NCBI GenBank assembly: GCA_025966225.1
Contig: JAOPVI010000380.1
Span: forward strand, 1 to 50,862
Source: Mycobacterium sp.
GTDB taxonomy: Bacteria; Actinomycetota; Actinomycetes; Mycobacteriales; Mycobacteriaceae
Length of the DNA stretch: 50,862 nucleotides
Direction of reading: 5' to 3'
A program made the translations under genes and the position numbers. Shown here in pieces: positions 12,205 to 26,029 of this stretch. Each line of letters begins with the position of its first letter. Position 1 is the stretch's first letter. The notes under the pieces were generated by a model. It searched no databases. It saw only the letters and a list, made by a program, of their open reading frames with translations, and was not told the DNA's origin.

Positions 12205-13344
12205 ATGACGTCACCGAGTGGGCCGCCGCAGGGCGCCGGAGCCAATCCCGGCTCGGGCCCTTCGCAGGGTTATCCTCCCGGTCCCCAGCAGTCCGGGCCT
12301 CCCTCCGGCGGACTGCAGGGCGAGGTGCACACTTTGGAACGGGCGATCTTCGAGGTCAAGCGGATCATCGTCGGCCAGGACCTGCTGGTCGAAAGAATGC
12401 TCGTCGGGCTCCTGGCCAAGGGACACGTACTGCTGGAAGGCGTGCCTGGCGTCGCCAAGACGCTCGCGGTGGAGACGTTCGCCAAGGTGGTCGGCGGCAC
12501 CTTCGCCCGCATCCAGTTCACGCCCGACCTGGTGCCAACCGACATCATCGGTACCCGTATCTACCGGGTGGGCAAGGAAGAGTTCGACACCGAGGTCGGA
12601 CCCGTGATGGTCAACTTCCTGCTTGCCGACGAGATCAACCGTGCGCCCGCCAAGGTGCAGTCCGCACTGCTGGAGGTCATGGCGGAGCGCAAGGTGTCGA
12701 TCGGTGGCCGGACGTTCCCGTTGCCCAGCCCGTTCCTCGTCATGGCCACCCAGAACCCGATCGAGCAGGAAGGCGTCTACGCGCTGCCAGAGGCGCAGCG
12801 TGACCGCTTCCTGTTCAAGCTGAACGTCGACTACCCGTCGCCAGAGGAAGAGCGCGAGATCATCTACCGGATGGGCGTGACGCCGCCCACCCCCAAGCAG
12901 ATCCTCGACACGGACGATCTGCTGCGGCTGCAGGGCGTGGCCGCCAACAACTTCGTGCACCATGCGCTGGTCGACTACGTCGTGCGCATCGTGACTGCCA
13001 CGCGCACGCCCGAGAAGTTCGGCATGCCGGACGCCCAGGCGTGGATCGCCTACGGAGCATCGCCGCGCGCCTCGCTGGGCATCATCGCGGCGTCGCGGGC
13101 GCTTGCGCTCATCCGTGGGCGTGACTACGTGATCCCGCAAGACGTCGTCGAGGTCATCCCCGACGTGCTTCGCCATCGCCTGGTGCTGACCTATGACGCG
13201 CTGGCCGACGAGATCACTGCTGAAACCGTCATCAGCCGGATCATGCAGACCGTAGCCCTGCCGCAGGTGAACGCCATTCCGCAACAAGGTCATTCGGTCG
13301 CACCAGCAATGCCCACCGCGGCGGCTGCGGCCAGCGGTCGGTGA
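12205..13344 (+). CDS. moxR1: MoxR-type AAA+ ATPase
   Basis: This 379-residue AAA+ ATPase is of the MoxR group. It has a Pro/Gly/Ser/Gln-rich N-terminal tail of about 35 residues, Walker A GVPGVAKT (Lys85), Walker B LLADEINRAPAK, and sensor segments ATQNPIEQEG and EAQRDRF. MoxR proteins act as chaperones that mature or activate partner proteins, often together with VWA-domain proteins, and that partner follows two genes later. Start ATG 12205 has GGGAGGA upstream. It is the first gene of a moxR1-DUF58-VWA operon corresponding to Rv1479-Rv1481; the 147-base gap before it should hold the promoter, but I see no clear -35/-10 pair. Confidence 0.94.
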   Translation: MTSPSGPPQGAGANPGSGPSQGYPPGPQQSGPPSGGLQGEVHTLERAIFEVKRIIVGQDLLVERMLVGLLAKGHVLLEGVPGVAKTLAVETFAKVVGGTFARIQFTPDLVPTDIIGTRIYRVGKEEFDTEVGPVMVNFLLADEINRAPAKVQSALLEVMAERKVSIGGRTFPLPSPFLVMATQNPIEQEGVYALPEAQRDRFLFKLNVDYPSPEEEREIIYRMGVTPPTPKQILDTDDLLRLQGVAANNFVHHALVDYVVRIVTATRTPEKFGMPDAQAWIAYGASPRASLGIIAASRALALIRGRDYVIPQDVVEVIPDVLRHRLVLTYDALADEITAETVISRIMQTVALPQVNAIPQQGHSVAPAMPTAAAAASGR

Positions 13345-14282
13345 CCGAGTCGCCAAAGCGGGCGGTCGACCTGCCGTCTCTGCAACGCGGCGAGATTCGC
13401 GACCCCGCGCTCTCGGCAGCGCTGCGGAAGCTCGAGCTGACCGTGCGTCGCAAGCTCGACGGGGTGCTGCACGGTGACCACCAGGGGTTGATGCCAGGGC
13501 CGGGTTCCGAGGCGGGGGAGTCGCGCCTCTACCAGCCGGGCGACGACGTGCGTCGCATGGACTGGTCGGTTACTGCGCGCACCACCCACCCGCACGTCCG
13601 CCAGATGATCGTCGACCGTGAGCTCGAAACCTGGCTGGTCATCGACGTGTCGGCCAGCTTGGACTTCGGCACGGCCGGATGCGAGAAGCGCGACCTCGCC
13701 GTGGCCGCCGCTGCCGCGATCACGTTCCTCAACAGCGGCGGCGGTAATCGGATCGGCGCCGTGATCACCAACGGAGAGGCGACGAACCGAGTGCCCGCCC
13801 TCTCGGGCCGCATGCACGAGCAGGAATTGTTGCGCGCCATCGCCACCATGCCCAAGGCGCCGCTCGGCGTCCGCGGTGACCTGGCGGTCGCAATCGACGC
13901 ATTGCGCCGTCCCGAGCGGAGGCGCGGCATGGCGGTGATCATCAGTGACTTCCTCGGTCCGATCAATTGGATGCGGCCGCTTCGGGCAATCGCCGGACGG
14001 CACGAGGTACTCGGCATCGAGATCGTCGACCCGCGCGACGTCGAACTCCCCGACGTCGGGGACGTCATCCTTCAGGACACCGAGTCCGGGGTCACCCGCG
14101 AGTTCACCATCGATGCTCAGCTGCGGTCCGACTTCGAAAGTGCCGCGGCGGCTCACCGCGCCGAGGTGGCCCGCACCTTGCGCCGTTGCAACGCGCCGCT
14201 GCTGACCTTGCGGACCGACCGCGACTGGATCGCCGACGTGGTGAAGTTCGTGGCGAGCCGTCGTCGTGGGGCCCTGCGATAG
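13341..14282 (+). CDS. DUF58 domain protein (Rv1480-type)
   Basis: This 313-residue protein starts at a GTG that overlaps the moxR1 stop (GTGA). It carries the DUF58 hallmark segments GEAGESRLYQPGDDVRRMDW (residues 55-74) and a vWA-like core with DVSASLDFG, where the Asp-x-Ser-x-Ser metal site is present. A later strand reads MAVIISDFLGP. No membrane segment is seen, so it should be cytoplasmic or peripheral. In MoxR operons DUF58 proteins are thought to be clients or adaptors of the ATPase. The spacing to the VWA gene downstream is 51 bases. Confidence 0.9.
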   Translation: MTESPKRAVDLPSLQRGEIRDPALSAALRKLELTVRRKLDGVLHGDHQGLMPGPGSEAGESRLYQPGDDVRRMDWSVTARTTHPHVRQMIVDRELETWLVIDVSASLDFGTAGCEKRDLAVAAAAAITFLNSGGGNRIGAVITNGEATNRVPALSGRMHEQELLRAIATMPKAPLGVRGDLAVAIDALRRPERRRGMAVIISDFLGPINWMRPLRAIAGRHEVLGIEIVDPRDVELPDVGDVILQDTESGVTREFTIDAQLRSDFESAAAAHRAEVARTLRRCNAPLLTLRTDRDWIADVVKFVASRRRGALR

Positions 14283-14333
14283 TGTGGCGCCCGGATCCGA
14301 TCGAATCGATAACACTGAAATGACAAGCTGCAC

Positions 14334-16191
<1,858 letters not shown>

Positions 16192-16218
16192 AACATTCGC
16201 ACGGAGTAAGGGACTGAC

Positions 16219-17028
16219 ATGGCAGGGTTTCTCGAAGGCAAGCGCGTCCTCGTCACGGGGATCATCACCGATTCATCGATCGCATTCCACATCGCCAAGG
16301 TCGCCCAGGAGGCGGGCGCTCAACTTGTGCTCACGGGCTTCGACCGGATGAAGTTGATCCAGCGCATCGCCGACCGGTTGCCCAATCCGGCGCCGCTGCT
16401 GGAACTCGACGTGCAGAACGAGGAACACCTCTCGACGCTGGCCGACCGCGTCACCGAGGTGATCGGCGAAGGCAACAAGCTCGACGGTGTGGTGCACTCG
16501 ATCGGCTTCATGCCACAGACCGGGATGGGCATCAACCCCTTCTTCGACGCTCCGTACGCGGATGTCGCCAAGGGCATCCACATCTCGGCCTACTCGTACG
16601 CATCGCTGGCCAAGGCCGTGTTGCCGATCATGAATTCCGGCGGCGGAATCGTCGGCATGGACTTCGACCCGACGCGCGCGATGCCCGCGTACAACTGGAT
16701 GACCGTGGCCAAGAGCGCACTCGAATCGGTCAACCGGTTCGTCGCCCGCGAGGCGGGCCCGTTCGGCGTGCGGTCCAATCTCGTTGCAGCCGGACCGATT
16801 CGCACGTTGGCGATGAGCGCCATCGTGGGTGGGGCGCTCGGCGCGGAAGCCGGCGATCAGATGAAGCTGCTCGAGGAGGGCTGGGATCAGCGCGCCCCGC
16901 TCGGCTGGAACATGAAGGATCCCACCGCGGTCGCGAAGACGGTGTGCGCGTTGATGTCCGACTGGCTGCCCGCCACCACCGGCACGATCATCTACGCCGA
17001 TGGTGGAGCGAGTACGCAACTCCTCTGA
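16219..17028 (+). CDS. inhA: Enoyl-ACP reductase InhA
   Basis: This 269-residue NADH-dependent enoyl-ACP reductase of FAS-II is the target of activated isoniazid and ethionamide. Length and numbering match M. tuberculosis exactly. The active-site residues Phe149, Tyr158 and Lys165 are present. The positions linked to resistance carry wild-type residues: Ser94 (HSIGFMPQ) and Ile21 (DSSIAFH). The glycine-rich NADH loop [11 protein letters not shown] is intact. GGAGTAAGG precedes the ATG. Its stop overlaps the ferrochelatase start (TGATG), so the two are translationally coupled. Confidence 0.97.
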   Translation: MAGFLEGKRVLVTGIITDSSIAFHIAKVAQEAGAQLVLTGFDRMKLIQRIADRLPNPAPLLELDVQNEEHLSTLADRVTEVIGEGNKLDGVVHSIGFMPQTGMGINPFFDAPYADVAKGIHISAYSYASLAKAVLPIMNSGGGIVGMDFDPTRAMPAYNWMTVAKSALESVNRFVAREAGPFGVRSNLVAAGPIRTLAMSAIVGGALGAEAGDQMKLLEEGWDQRAPLGWNMKDPTAVAKTVCALMSDWLPATTGTIIYADGGASTQLL

Positions 17029-18086
17029 TGGACTTCGACGCGGTCCTGCTGCTGTCGTTCGGGGGACCGGAGGGCCCCGAGCAGGTGCGGCCCTTCCTGG
17101 AGAACGTCACCCGCGGACGCAACGTACCGCCGGAACGGCTCGATGACGTAGCGAAGCACTATCTGCACTTCGATGGGGTATCTCCGATCAACGGGATCAA
17201 CCGCGCCCTGATCGAGCAGCTGCGGATTGAACTGGACGGCCGTGGCACCCCACTCCCGATCTACTTCGGCAACCGCAACTGGGCGCCGTACGTCGCGGAC
17301 ACCGTCGAACAGATGCGCCTCGACGGGGTCCGGCGTGGTGCGGTGTTCACCACGTCCGCCTGGGGCGGATATTCCAGCTGCGCCCAGTACGTCGAGGACA
17401 TTGCAGGAGCGCGCGCAGCGGTCGGTGCTGGCGCGCCGGAGCTGGTCAAGCTCCGCCAGTACTTCGACCATCCCCTGTTCGTCGAGATATTCGCCGACGG
17501 GATCCGGGCGGCGGCCGCGACATTGCCCGCCGACCTGCGTGCCGAAGCGACCCTGGTGTTCACCGCGCACTCCATTCCGGTGGCTGTCGACGAGCGCCAT
17601 GGACCGCGGCTGTACAGCAGACAGGTGGCCTACGCCACGCGGTTGGCGGCGGCGGCGGCGGGCTACGACCGCTACGACCAGGTGTGGCAGTCTCGGTCGG
17701 GGCCATCGCAGATACCGTGGCTGGAACCCGATGTGGGCGACCATCTTTCGACACTCGCGGCGGCTGGCACTCGGGCCGTCATCGTCTGCCCGATCGGGTT
17801 CGTCGCGGACCACATCGAGGTGGTGTGGGACCTCGACAACGAACTGCAGGAACAGGCCGATGCCGCCGGTATCGTGCTGGCGCGAACTGCTACCCCCAAT
17901 GCGGAACCGCGATTCGCGCGACTGGCCGTCGACCTCATCGACGAATTGCGCAACGGAACGGCCGAAGCGAGGGCGGTCGGTCGAGATCCGGTGCCCGCGT
18001 GCGGATATGACGTCGACGGTCAGCCGTGTTCGGCGTCGCCGCGCTGTGTCGCTACCTTTGCCACGCCGACTGCAGGATCGCGCTGA
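17028..18086 (+). CDS. cpfC: Coproporphyrin ferrochelatase
   Basis: This 352-residue ferrochelatase (hemZ/hemH in older annotation, Rv1485) inserts Fe2+ into coproporphyrin III in the actinobacterial heme pathway. The N-terminal [14 protein letters not shown] signature and the metal-binding [11 protein letters not shown]is are visible. Later segments include [20 protein letters not shown] Cys-rich C-terminal tail (Cys325, Cys334, Cys340) with Cys118 recalls the [2Fe-2S] cluster of mycobacterial ferrochelatases, although the spacing is not identical to the tuberculosis enzyme as I recall it. The frame is open from 16944, but the ATG at 17028 is fixed by homology and by the TGATG overlap with inhA. 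The last 35 bases overlap the convergent Rv1486c-type gene. Confidence 0.94.
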   Translation: MDFDAVLLLSFGGPEGPEQVRPFLENVTRGRNVPPERLDDVAKHYLHFDGVSPINGINRALIEQLRIELDGRGTPLPIYFGNRNWAPYVADTVEQMRLDGVRRGAVFTTSAWGGYSSCAQYVEDIAGARAAVGAGAPELVKLRQYFDHPLFVEIFADGIRAAAATLPADLRAEATLVFTAHSIPVAVDERHGPRLYSRQVAYATRLAAAAAGYDRYDQVWQSRSGPSQIPWLEPDVGDHLSTLAAAGTRAVIVCPIGFVADHIEVVWDLDNELQEQADAAGIVLARTATPNAEPRFARLAVDLIDELRNGTAEARAVGRDPVPACGYDVDGQPCSASPRCVATFATPTAGSR

Positions 18087-18903
18087 CAGCTGCCAGCCGC
18101 GCCGTGCGGACGACGTCGATCAGCGGCCGCAGCGCCTCGTTGGCCGTCTGCACCTCCGAGGACGACTGCAGGCCGATCGGCATGAGGCCCGAGCTCACCG
18201 CGATGATCGCGTCGACGTGCGCGGCGTTCTCCAGCACCCGCAGCGCGCGCTCCGGGGCATGGTCGGGGATGCGGTGCAGCCGGCCGGACTCCAGGATCTG
18301 CTCGACCATGCCGCGCGGGTCGGCGAGGTCGGCGCCCGTCGCACCTGCCCGTAGCGTGCCAAGCGCATCGGCGGCCGAGCGCACGGCCGCGCGCAGGTCG
18401 AACTCCGCCTGGCCGAGGTCGAGGTGGTCTCGGACCGGCGCGCTAGGTAGCGAGTAGACGGTCCAGGCAAGCGCGCTAGGTTCGGGGTCGTAGTCCTCGT
18501 CCTCCTCGTCATCGGCGTAGACGAAGTCTGGGACGAGGCCGATTGCCTCGGGCGCACCGCGCATGACGATGAGCGCCTCGCCCGCGCCGATGGCATCGGT
18601 CTGAAACTGAGTACCGGCTGCGAGTCCGCGGACGTCTCCTGGGACCGGCAGTACGACGGTCATCGCGGGTGCTCCGGTCGCGGGTCCGGCCGCCGTGCGC
18701 AGGGTCTGCAGCAGGGAGACCGCGCCTGCATCGGTGAGATCCGGCCATGGCAGCCCAGTGCTTCCTGCCGCGACGGAATCGTAGGCCGTTACGGAATGCC
18801 GTGGCGCCCAAAGCGATAACGCGTCAAGGACGTCGTCGGGCGCGGCGACTCCTGCGAGCCAGGCATTGGCCCACACCGAGAGGGAAACACTTGGGCACCA
18901 CAT
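18052..18903 (-). CDS. Conserved hypothetical protein (Rv1486c-type)
   Basis: This 283-residue protein has no signal peptide or membrane helix. It is Ala/Leu-rich and acidic, with a striking [12 protein letters not shown] patch near residues 150-161. Helical segments follow ([17 protein letters not shown] and [20 protein letters not shown]). It occupies the place of Rv1486c, opposite cpfC. A TACACT hexamer (minus strand, 18918 to 18913) ends nine bases before ATG 18903, suggesting a very short leader. The function is unknown. Confidence 0.8.
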   Translation of the reverse strand: MWCPSVSLSVWANAWLAGVAAPDDVLDALSLWAPRHSVTAYDSVAAGSTGLPWPDLTDAGAVSLLQTLRTAAGPATGAPAMTVVLPVPGDVRGLAAGTQFQTDAIGAGEALIVMRGAPEAIGLVPDFVYADDEEDEDYDPEPSALAWTVYSLPSAPVRDHLDLGQAEFDLRAAVRSAADALGTLRAGATGADLADPRGMVEQILESGRLHRIPDHAPERALRVLENAAHVDAIIAVSSGLMPIGLQSSSEVQTANEALRPLIDVVRTARLAAVSAILQSAWQR

Positions 18904-18962
18904 GATGATCGCAGTGTAATAGTTACCGACTCGTCGGGTCGGGTACGCGATAGGGTTATGTC

Positions 18963-19391
18963 ATGGCAGCCTGGTTCTGGCTCATCGCGGCGCTGGCATT
19001 GGCCGGTGCCGAGGCGCTGACCGGTGACCTGTTCCTACTGATGCTGAGCGGCGGGGCAGTGGCCTCTGCCGGTGCACATCTGGTCTTCGGTTCGTTACTG
19101 GTCGACGGCATCGTGTTCCTGGCCGTATCGGTACTGCTCTTGCTGCTCGTGCGACCGGCCCTGCGGAAGCGGTTCGCCGCGGGCACCGGTCTGCCGGAGC
19201 CGATGAAGGCGCTGGAGGGCAAGAGCGCGCTGGTGCTCGACCGAGTGGCGCGCCACGAGGGCCAGGTAAAACTCGATGGCGGGGTCTGGACGGCCCGGCC
19301 ACTCGACGACAACGATGTGTACGAACCGGGCGACCACGTCACCGTCATGCATATCGACGGCGCCACCGCGGTCGTGTTCAAGAGTGTCTGA
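18963..19391 (+). CDS. NfeD-like membrane protein (Rv1487-type)
   Basis: This 142-residue protein has two or three N-terminal membrane helices (residues 4-24 and 38-62) and a C-terminal soluble OB-fold (GKSALVLDRVARHEGQVKLD, later GDHVTVMHIDG), the NfeD arrangement. NfeD proteins pair with SPFH/stomatin proteins and may control membrane-domain assembly, and the partner follows 34 bases later. TAGGGT at 18951-18956 ends six bases before ATG 18963, so the operon message is probably leaderless. Rv1487 occupies the same position in M. tuberculosis. Confidence 0.9.
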   Translation: MAAWFWLIAALALAGAEALTGDLFLLMLSGGAVASAGAHLVFGSLLVDGIVFLAVSVLLLLLVRPALRKRFAAGTGLPEPMKALEGKSALVLDRVARHEGQVKLDGGVWTARPLDDNDVYEPGDHVTVMHIDGATAVVFKSV

Positions 19392-19425
19392 GCTGAGTTC
19401 AGCTTCTTTAGGGAGGGAACCGTAA

Positions 19426-20643
19426 ATGGATCCAAGTTCCGTCGTCGTCCTGATCTTCGTGGTGGCACTCGTGCTTTTCGCGATCGTCGTCGTCGCCAAG
19501 TCGGTCACGGTGATACCGCAGGCCGAGGCCGCGGTCATCGAACGGCTGGGCCGCTACAGCAAGACCGTCTCCGGTCAGCTCACGCTGCTGCTGCCTTTCA
19601 TCGACAAGATCCGGGCCAGGGTCGATCTGCGCGAGCGGGTGGTGTCATTCCCGCCTCAGCCGGTGATCACCGAGGACAACCTGACGGTCAACATCGACAC
19701 CGTCGTGTACTTCCAGGTGACCAACCCGCAGGCCGCGGTCTACCAGATCAGCAACTACATCGTCGGCGTGGAGCAGCTCACCACCACCCCGCTGCGCAAC
19801 GTGGTCGGCGGCATGACGCTTGAGCAGGCGTTGACCTCACGCGACCAGATCAACGGCCAGCTCCGTGGCGTGCTCGACGAGGCCACCGGCCGCTGGGGAC
19901 TGCGCGTCGCGCGGGTAGAGCTCCGCAGTATCGACCCGCCGCCCTCGATCCAGGACTCGATGGAGAAGCAGATGCGCGCCGACCGCGAGAAGCGGGCGAT
20001 GATCCTGACCGCCGAAGGCAACCGCGAGGCTTCGATCAAGCAGGCGGAGGGTCAGAAGCAGGCCCAGATCCTCTCCGCCGAGGGTGCCAAGCAGGCCGCG
20101 ATCCTGGCCGCCGAGGCCGACCGCCAGTCCCGGATGCTGCGCGCCCAGGGCGAGCGCGCCGCTTCCTACCTGCAGGCGCAGGGCCAGGCCAAGGCGATCG
20201 AGAAGACGTTCGCAGCGATCAAGGCCGGTCGCCCGACGCCGGAGATGTTGGCCTACCAGTACTTGCAGACCCTGCCCTTGATGGCCAAGGGCGAGGCGAA
20301 CAAGGTCTGGCTGGTGCCGAGCGATTTCGGCACCGCGCTTCAGGGCTTCACCAAGATGCTCGGCGCGCCGGGTGAGGACGGCGTGTTCCGTTACACCCCC
20401 TCGCCGGTCGAGGAAGACCTACCCAAGCCCGAGGACGACTCCGCCGAGGTCGCCGAATGGTTCAACACGAAGACCGATCCAGAGATCGCGCAGGCCGTTG
20501 CCCAGGCGGTGGCCGAGGCGCGTACTCCGGTTCAGGGGATCATCGACCCACCGCCGCAGTACGCGCCGCTCTCGCAGCAGGCGCAACCTCCGGGCGATTA
20601 CCCGCAGCCGGTGCCGAGGCACGGTGCTCCCAGGCAGTCGTGA
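19426..20643 (+). CDS. SPFH/stomatin-like membrane protein (Rv1488-type)
   Basis: This 405-residue protein has one N-terminal membrane helix (VVVLIFVVALVLFAIVVVAK, residues 4-23) and a central SPFH/band-7 domain with IPQAEAAVIERLGRY and VDLRERVVSFPPQPV. Next is a long helical stretch of repeated Ala/Gln/Glu residues (AEGNREASIKQAEGQKQAQ), then a Pro/Gln-rich tail. Such proteins oligomerise as rings or cages on the membrane and organise microdomains. GGGAGG upstream supports ATG 19426. It is the middle gene of the NfeD-SPFH operon. Confidence 0.93.
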   Translation: MDPSSVVVLIFVVALVLFAIVVVAKSVTVIPQAEAAVIERLGRYSKTVSGQLTLLLPFIDKIRARVDLRERVVSFPPQPVITEDNLTVNIDTVVYFQVTNPQAAVYQISNYIVGVEQLTTTPLRNVVGGMTLEQALTSRDQINGQLRGVLDEATGRWGLRVARVELRSIDPPPSIQDSMEKQMRADREKRAMILTAEGNREASIKQAEGQKQAQILSAEGAKQAAILAAEADRQSRMLRAQGERAASYLQAQGQAKAIEKTFAAIKAGRPTPEMLAYQYLQTLPLMAKGEANKVWLVPSDFGTALQGFTKMLGAPGEDGVFRYTPSPVEEDLPKPEDDSAEVAEWFNTKTDPEIAQAVAQAVAEARTPVQGIIDPPPQYAPLSQQAQPPGDYPQPVPRHGAPRQS

Positions 20644-21005
20644 GCCTGCTGACGGACCGACGGACGTACGCGGCCCTGGCCGTGCTGCAGGCGGGTGACG
20701 CAGTGGCGTGCGGCCTGCGGATTCCGCCGATCAAGAAGGCGCTCGACGACGTGAGCTTGGCCGAGCACCTGCGCCCGGTGCTGCCGGTCGTGAAGGCCGC
20801 TTCCGCGCTTGGGCTGCTGTCGGTGTTCCGTTTTCCAGGCCTGGCCCGGTTCACGACGTCCATGCTGACCGTCTACTTCGTGCTGGCGGTCGCCTTTCAC
20901 GTCAAGGCGAAGGACGTCAGTCCTGGGCTCTTGGCCGCGTCGTCGTTCCTCGCGCTGTACGGGGTCATGACGGTCAAAGGCCCGGGAGCAGTCAGCCGGC
21001 GTTGA
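20640..21005 (+). CDS. DoxX-like small membrane protein (Rv1489-type)
   Basis: This 121-residue protein begins at GTG 20640, overlapping the SPFH stop (GTGA). It has three or four predicted membrane helices: about 12-28, 45-62, 68-88 (TSMLTVYFVLAVAFHVKA) and 93-110. This suits the DoxX-like group. The position and coupling match Rv1489. Its role beside NfeD/SPFH proteins is unknown. Its end overlaps the convergent VTT gene by 14 bases. Confidence 0.8.
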   Translation: MSLLTDRRTYAALAVLQAGDAVACGLRIPPIKKALDDVSLAEHLRPVLPVVKAASALGLLSVFRFPGLARFTTSMLTVYFVLAVAFHVKAKDVSPGLLAASSFLALYGVMTVKGPGAVSRR

Positions 21006-21738
21006 TCACCGGCTCGGACGGCTGCTCGTCGGAGTTCGGTACGGGGTGACTGCGCCGGTGGATCCGGATTTCGTAGGTCAGGCCTGCGACGCCCACGCAG
21101 GCGGTGACGGCCGACACCAGGACCAGCAGTGGGCTGACGTGGCCGGTGAAGGCATCGCCGAGGATGACCACCGCGGCGGTGCCTGGCAGCAATCCGACGA
21201 ACGTGGCCAACGTGTAGGGCACGACCCGCACGGCCGATGAGCCCGCCGCGTAGTTGATCACCGAGAACGGCACCGCAGGAATCATCCGCATGGACAGCAC
21301 CGTGGGCCAACCGCGGTCCTGCAGTCGGGCGTTCAACGAGTCCACCCTCGGATGCTTGACCAGCCGGTCCAGGTGCCATCCGGCGGCCCGCACCAGCAGC
21401 ATTGCCACGGCCGCGCTCACCGTACTTGCCGTGACGGCGAGCGACACGCCGAGCAGCGGCCCGAACAGCAGTCCGGCGGCGAGCGTGAACGCCGTCCGCG
21501 GGAACGGCAGGATGGTCACCACGACGTGTGCGGCGAAGAACGCCACCGGGAACCACGGACCCACCGAGGTCGCCCAATCCCTGAGTTGCACCGCGCTGGG
21601 CAGGGGTGCCAGCAGCCCAAATGCGACGAGGATCACAATCAACGCTGCGGTCATCACAATCCGGCGGCGGGGCATCTGGGCTGCCGTCGTAGCAACTGCC
21701 GCGCCTACCGCGCGGAACGTGCTGACTACGGGCTTCAC
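20992..21738 (-). CDS. VTT/DedA-superfamily (TVP38/TMEM64) membrane protein
   Basis: The protein of about 248 residues has five or six membrane helices and the SNARE-associated/VTT core. It includes LPFPRTAFTLAAGLLFGPLLG (the conserved F/Y-x-x-x-G turn, quoted in part) and MRMIPAVPFSVINYAAGSS. VTT proteins are membrane proteins implicated in lipid scrambling or export. GTG 21738 is chosen as the start because TACCCT on the minus strand (21752 to 21747) ends eight bases before it; an upstream start at 21777 stays in frame. It corresponds to Rv1491c. It is transcribed divergently from mutA. Confidence 0.85.
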   Translation of the reverse strand: MKPVVSTFRAVGAAVATTAAQMPRRRIVMTAALIVILVAFGLLAPLPSAVQLRDWATSVGPWFPVAFFAAHVVVTILPFPRTAFTLAAGLLFGPLLGVSLAVTASTVSAAVAMLLVRAAGWHLDRLVKHPRVDSLNARLQDRGWPTVLSMRMIPAVPFSVINYAAGSSAVRVVPYTLATFVGLLPGTAAVVILGDAFTGHVSPLLVLVSAVTACVGVAGLTYEIRIHRRSHPVPNSDEQPSEPVINAG

Positions 21739-21882
21739 GTCTACCAAGGGTACGGGGGACACTCCTATGCTTGGCACCGTGGCGATCGCGCGTCGCGCTG
21801 CCCGCCGGATCGTGACGTGTTGGCGATCATTTAGCCTGATGACCGGGTGTTAACTCACACGCAGCGACAACAGGAGATGCCG

Positions 21883-23745
21883 GTGTCCGGACACGTGTCC
21901 AGTGCGAGCTCTAGCGAGGTCGAATCGGACCTTGCTCGATGGCGGTCCGGAGTGGCAGGCGTGCTGGCGAAGAGCAGCCGCAAGGACCCTGCCGACCTGG
22001 GCGTCGAACCAGAGCGGCTACTCGACTCACCGAGCTATGACGGGTTTCCGATTCGCCCGCTGTACACGGTCCTCGACGCGCTGCCAGAGCCCCCGTTGCC
22101 TGGTGAATGGCCCTTCGTCCGCGGTGGCGACGCCCTGCGGGATGTGCGGGCCGGGTGGAAGGTCGCCGAGTCCTTCCCGAGCTCCGGGCAGCCGGACTTC
22201 GCCGAAGGAAACGGCGCTGTGCTGGGCGCGCTCGCCGACGGGGTAAGCGCACTGACGTTGCGCGTGGGCCAGGGCGGCGTCGAGGCGAACGCGGTCGATC
22301 GGCTACTGGAAGGGGTGCTCCTCGACCTGGTCCCAGTGATCGTGCACGCCGGTGCCGATTACGCCGCGGCGGCGGAATCCGTGCTGGCGTTGGTCAGTGA
22401 CTTCGACGACGAACGGCGGGCCCGGCTCTCGGTCGACCTCGGCGCCGATCCGTTCACGGCGCCGCTGACGGGCACGCAGGGACCGTCGGTCGAGGACGTC
22501 GTCGCCTTCGCCAAGAAGGCGATCGAATTCGGCGGGGGAGTGCGGGCGGTCACGGTGGACGGACCCGCCCTCCACAACCTCGGGGCCAGCGCCGGGTGGG
22601 AACTCGCCGGTGCCATCGCCGCAGGCGTCGACTACCTCCGTCTGCTCAGCTCGAACGGGGTTTCGGTGCGGGATGCGTTGCGGCAGATCAGCTTCCGGTT
22701 CGCCGCCGATGACGATCAATTCATGACCATCGCCAAACTGCGTGCGGCGCGGCAGATCTGGGCCCGGGTGGCGGACGTCGCGGGCGAGCCAGCGGCCGGG
22801 AACGCCACCATCCACGCCGTGACGTCGCTGCCGATGATGGCTCAGCGCGACCCGTGGGTGAACATGTTGCGCACGACGCTCGCCGCGTTTGCCGCCGGGG
22901 TTGGCGGGGCGGACACCGTGCTGGTGCTTCCGCTCGATGCCGCGATTCCCGGTGGGCTGCCCAGTACTGCAACGACTTTCACGCGACGCATGGCGCGCAA
23001 CACCCAGCTGCTACTGCTGGAGGAGTCCCACATCGGCCGGGTGATCGATCCCGCAGGGGGTTCCTGGTATGTCGAAGACCTGACCCGACGGCTCGCGGAA
23101 GAAGCCTGGAGTCACTTCCAGGACATCGAAGCGCGCGGCGGATTCGTCGAGGCTCGGGACCACGTCGTCGCCGAGATATCAGTGGTGGCCGATCGTCGCC
23201 GCGCCGACATTGCGCACCGTCGCACCGCGCTCACCGGTGTCAACGAATATCCGAACCTCGCTGAAGCGCCGCTGCCGCAACTGGATTCCGATGGCCTGGT
23301 GGCCAGGTACGCCGCCGACTTCGAGGCGTTGCGGGACCGCTCCGACGCCCAGCTTGCCGCCAAGGGGGCCAGGCCGGCGGCGTTGTTGCTCCCCATCGGG
23401 CCGCTCTCCGAGCACAACATCCGTGCGACGTTCGCCGCCAACCTGCTGGCGTCTGGAGGGGTCGAGGCAGTCAATCCCGGCACCGTCGACGCGGCCGGAG
23501 TGGCCGATGCCGTCGCGGCAGCCGGTCAGCCCGCGGCAGCGGTGATCTGCGGCACGGACGCGCGCTACGGAACCGATGTCTCGGATGTGGTGGAAGCCGC
23601 TCGCGCAGCGGGTGTTTCACACGTCTACCTGGCCGGTCCGGAGAAGTCGGCCGCCGATGCGACAAGCAAGCCCGACGAATACCTCACCGCCAAGATCGAC
23701 GCGATCGATGTGCTGTCGACCCTGCTCACCCGATTGGGGGCCTGA
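21883..23745 (+). CDS. mutA: Methylmalonyl-CoA mutase small subunit
   Basis: This 620-residue subunit pairs with MutB to interconvert succinyl-CoA and (R)-methylmalonyl-CoA. This links propionate and odd-chain or cholesterol carbon to the TCA cycle and to methyl-branched lipid precursors. It has the mutase barrel fold ([40 protein letters not shown] in order, each within family expectations) but lacks the DxHxxG cobalamin motif in its C-terminal domain. GTG 21883 follows GGAG by six bases and is favoured over ATG 21877. MutB starts one base after the stop. Confidence 0.94.
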   Translation: MSGHVSSASSSEVESDLARWRSGVAGVLAKSSRKDPADLGVEPERLLDSPSYDGFPIRPLYTVLDALPEPPLPGEWPFVRGGDALRDVRAGWKVAESFPSSGQPDFAEGNGAVLGALADGVSALTLRVGQGGVEANAVDRLLEGVLLDLVPVIVHAGADYAAAAESVLALVSDFDDERRARLSVDLGADPFTAPLTGTQGPSVEDVVAFAKKAIEFGGGVRAVTVDGPALHNLGASAGWELAGAIAAGVDYLRLLSSNGVSVRDALRQISFRFAADDDQFMTIAKLRAARQIWARVADVAGEPAAGNATIHAVTSLPMMAQRDPWVNMLRTTLAAFAAGVGGADTVLVLPLDAAIPGGLPSTATTFTRRMARNTQLLLLEESHIGRVIDPAGGSWYVEDLTRRLAEEAWSHFQDIEARGGFVEARDHVVAEISVVADRRRADIAHRRTALTGVNEYPNLAEAPLPQLDSDGLVARYAADFEALRDRSDAQLAAKGARPAALLLPIGPLSEHNIRATFAANLLASGGVEAVNPGTVDAAGVADAVAAAGQPAAAVICGTDARYGTDVSDVVEAARAAGVSHVYLAGPEKSAADATSKPDEYLTAKIDAIDVLSTLLTRLGA

Positions 23746-23746
23746 C

Positions 23747-26029
<2,283 letters not shown>
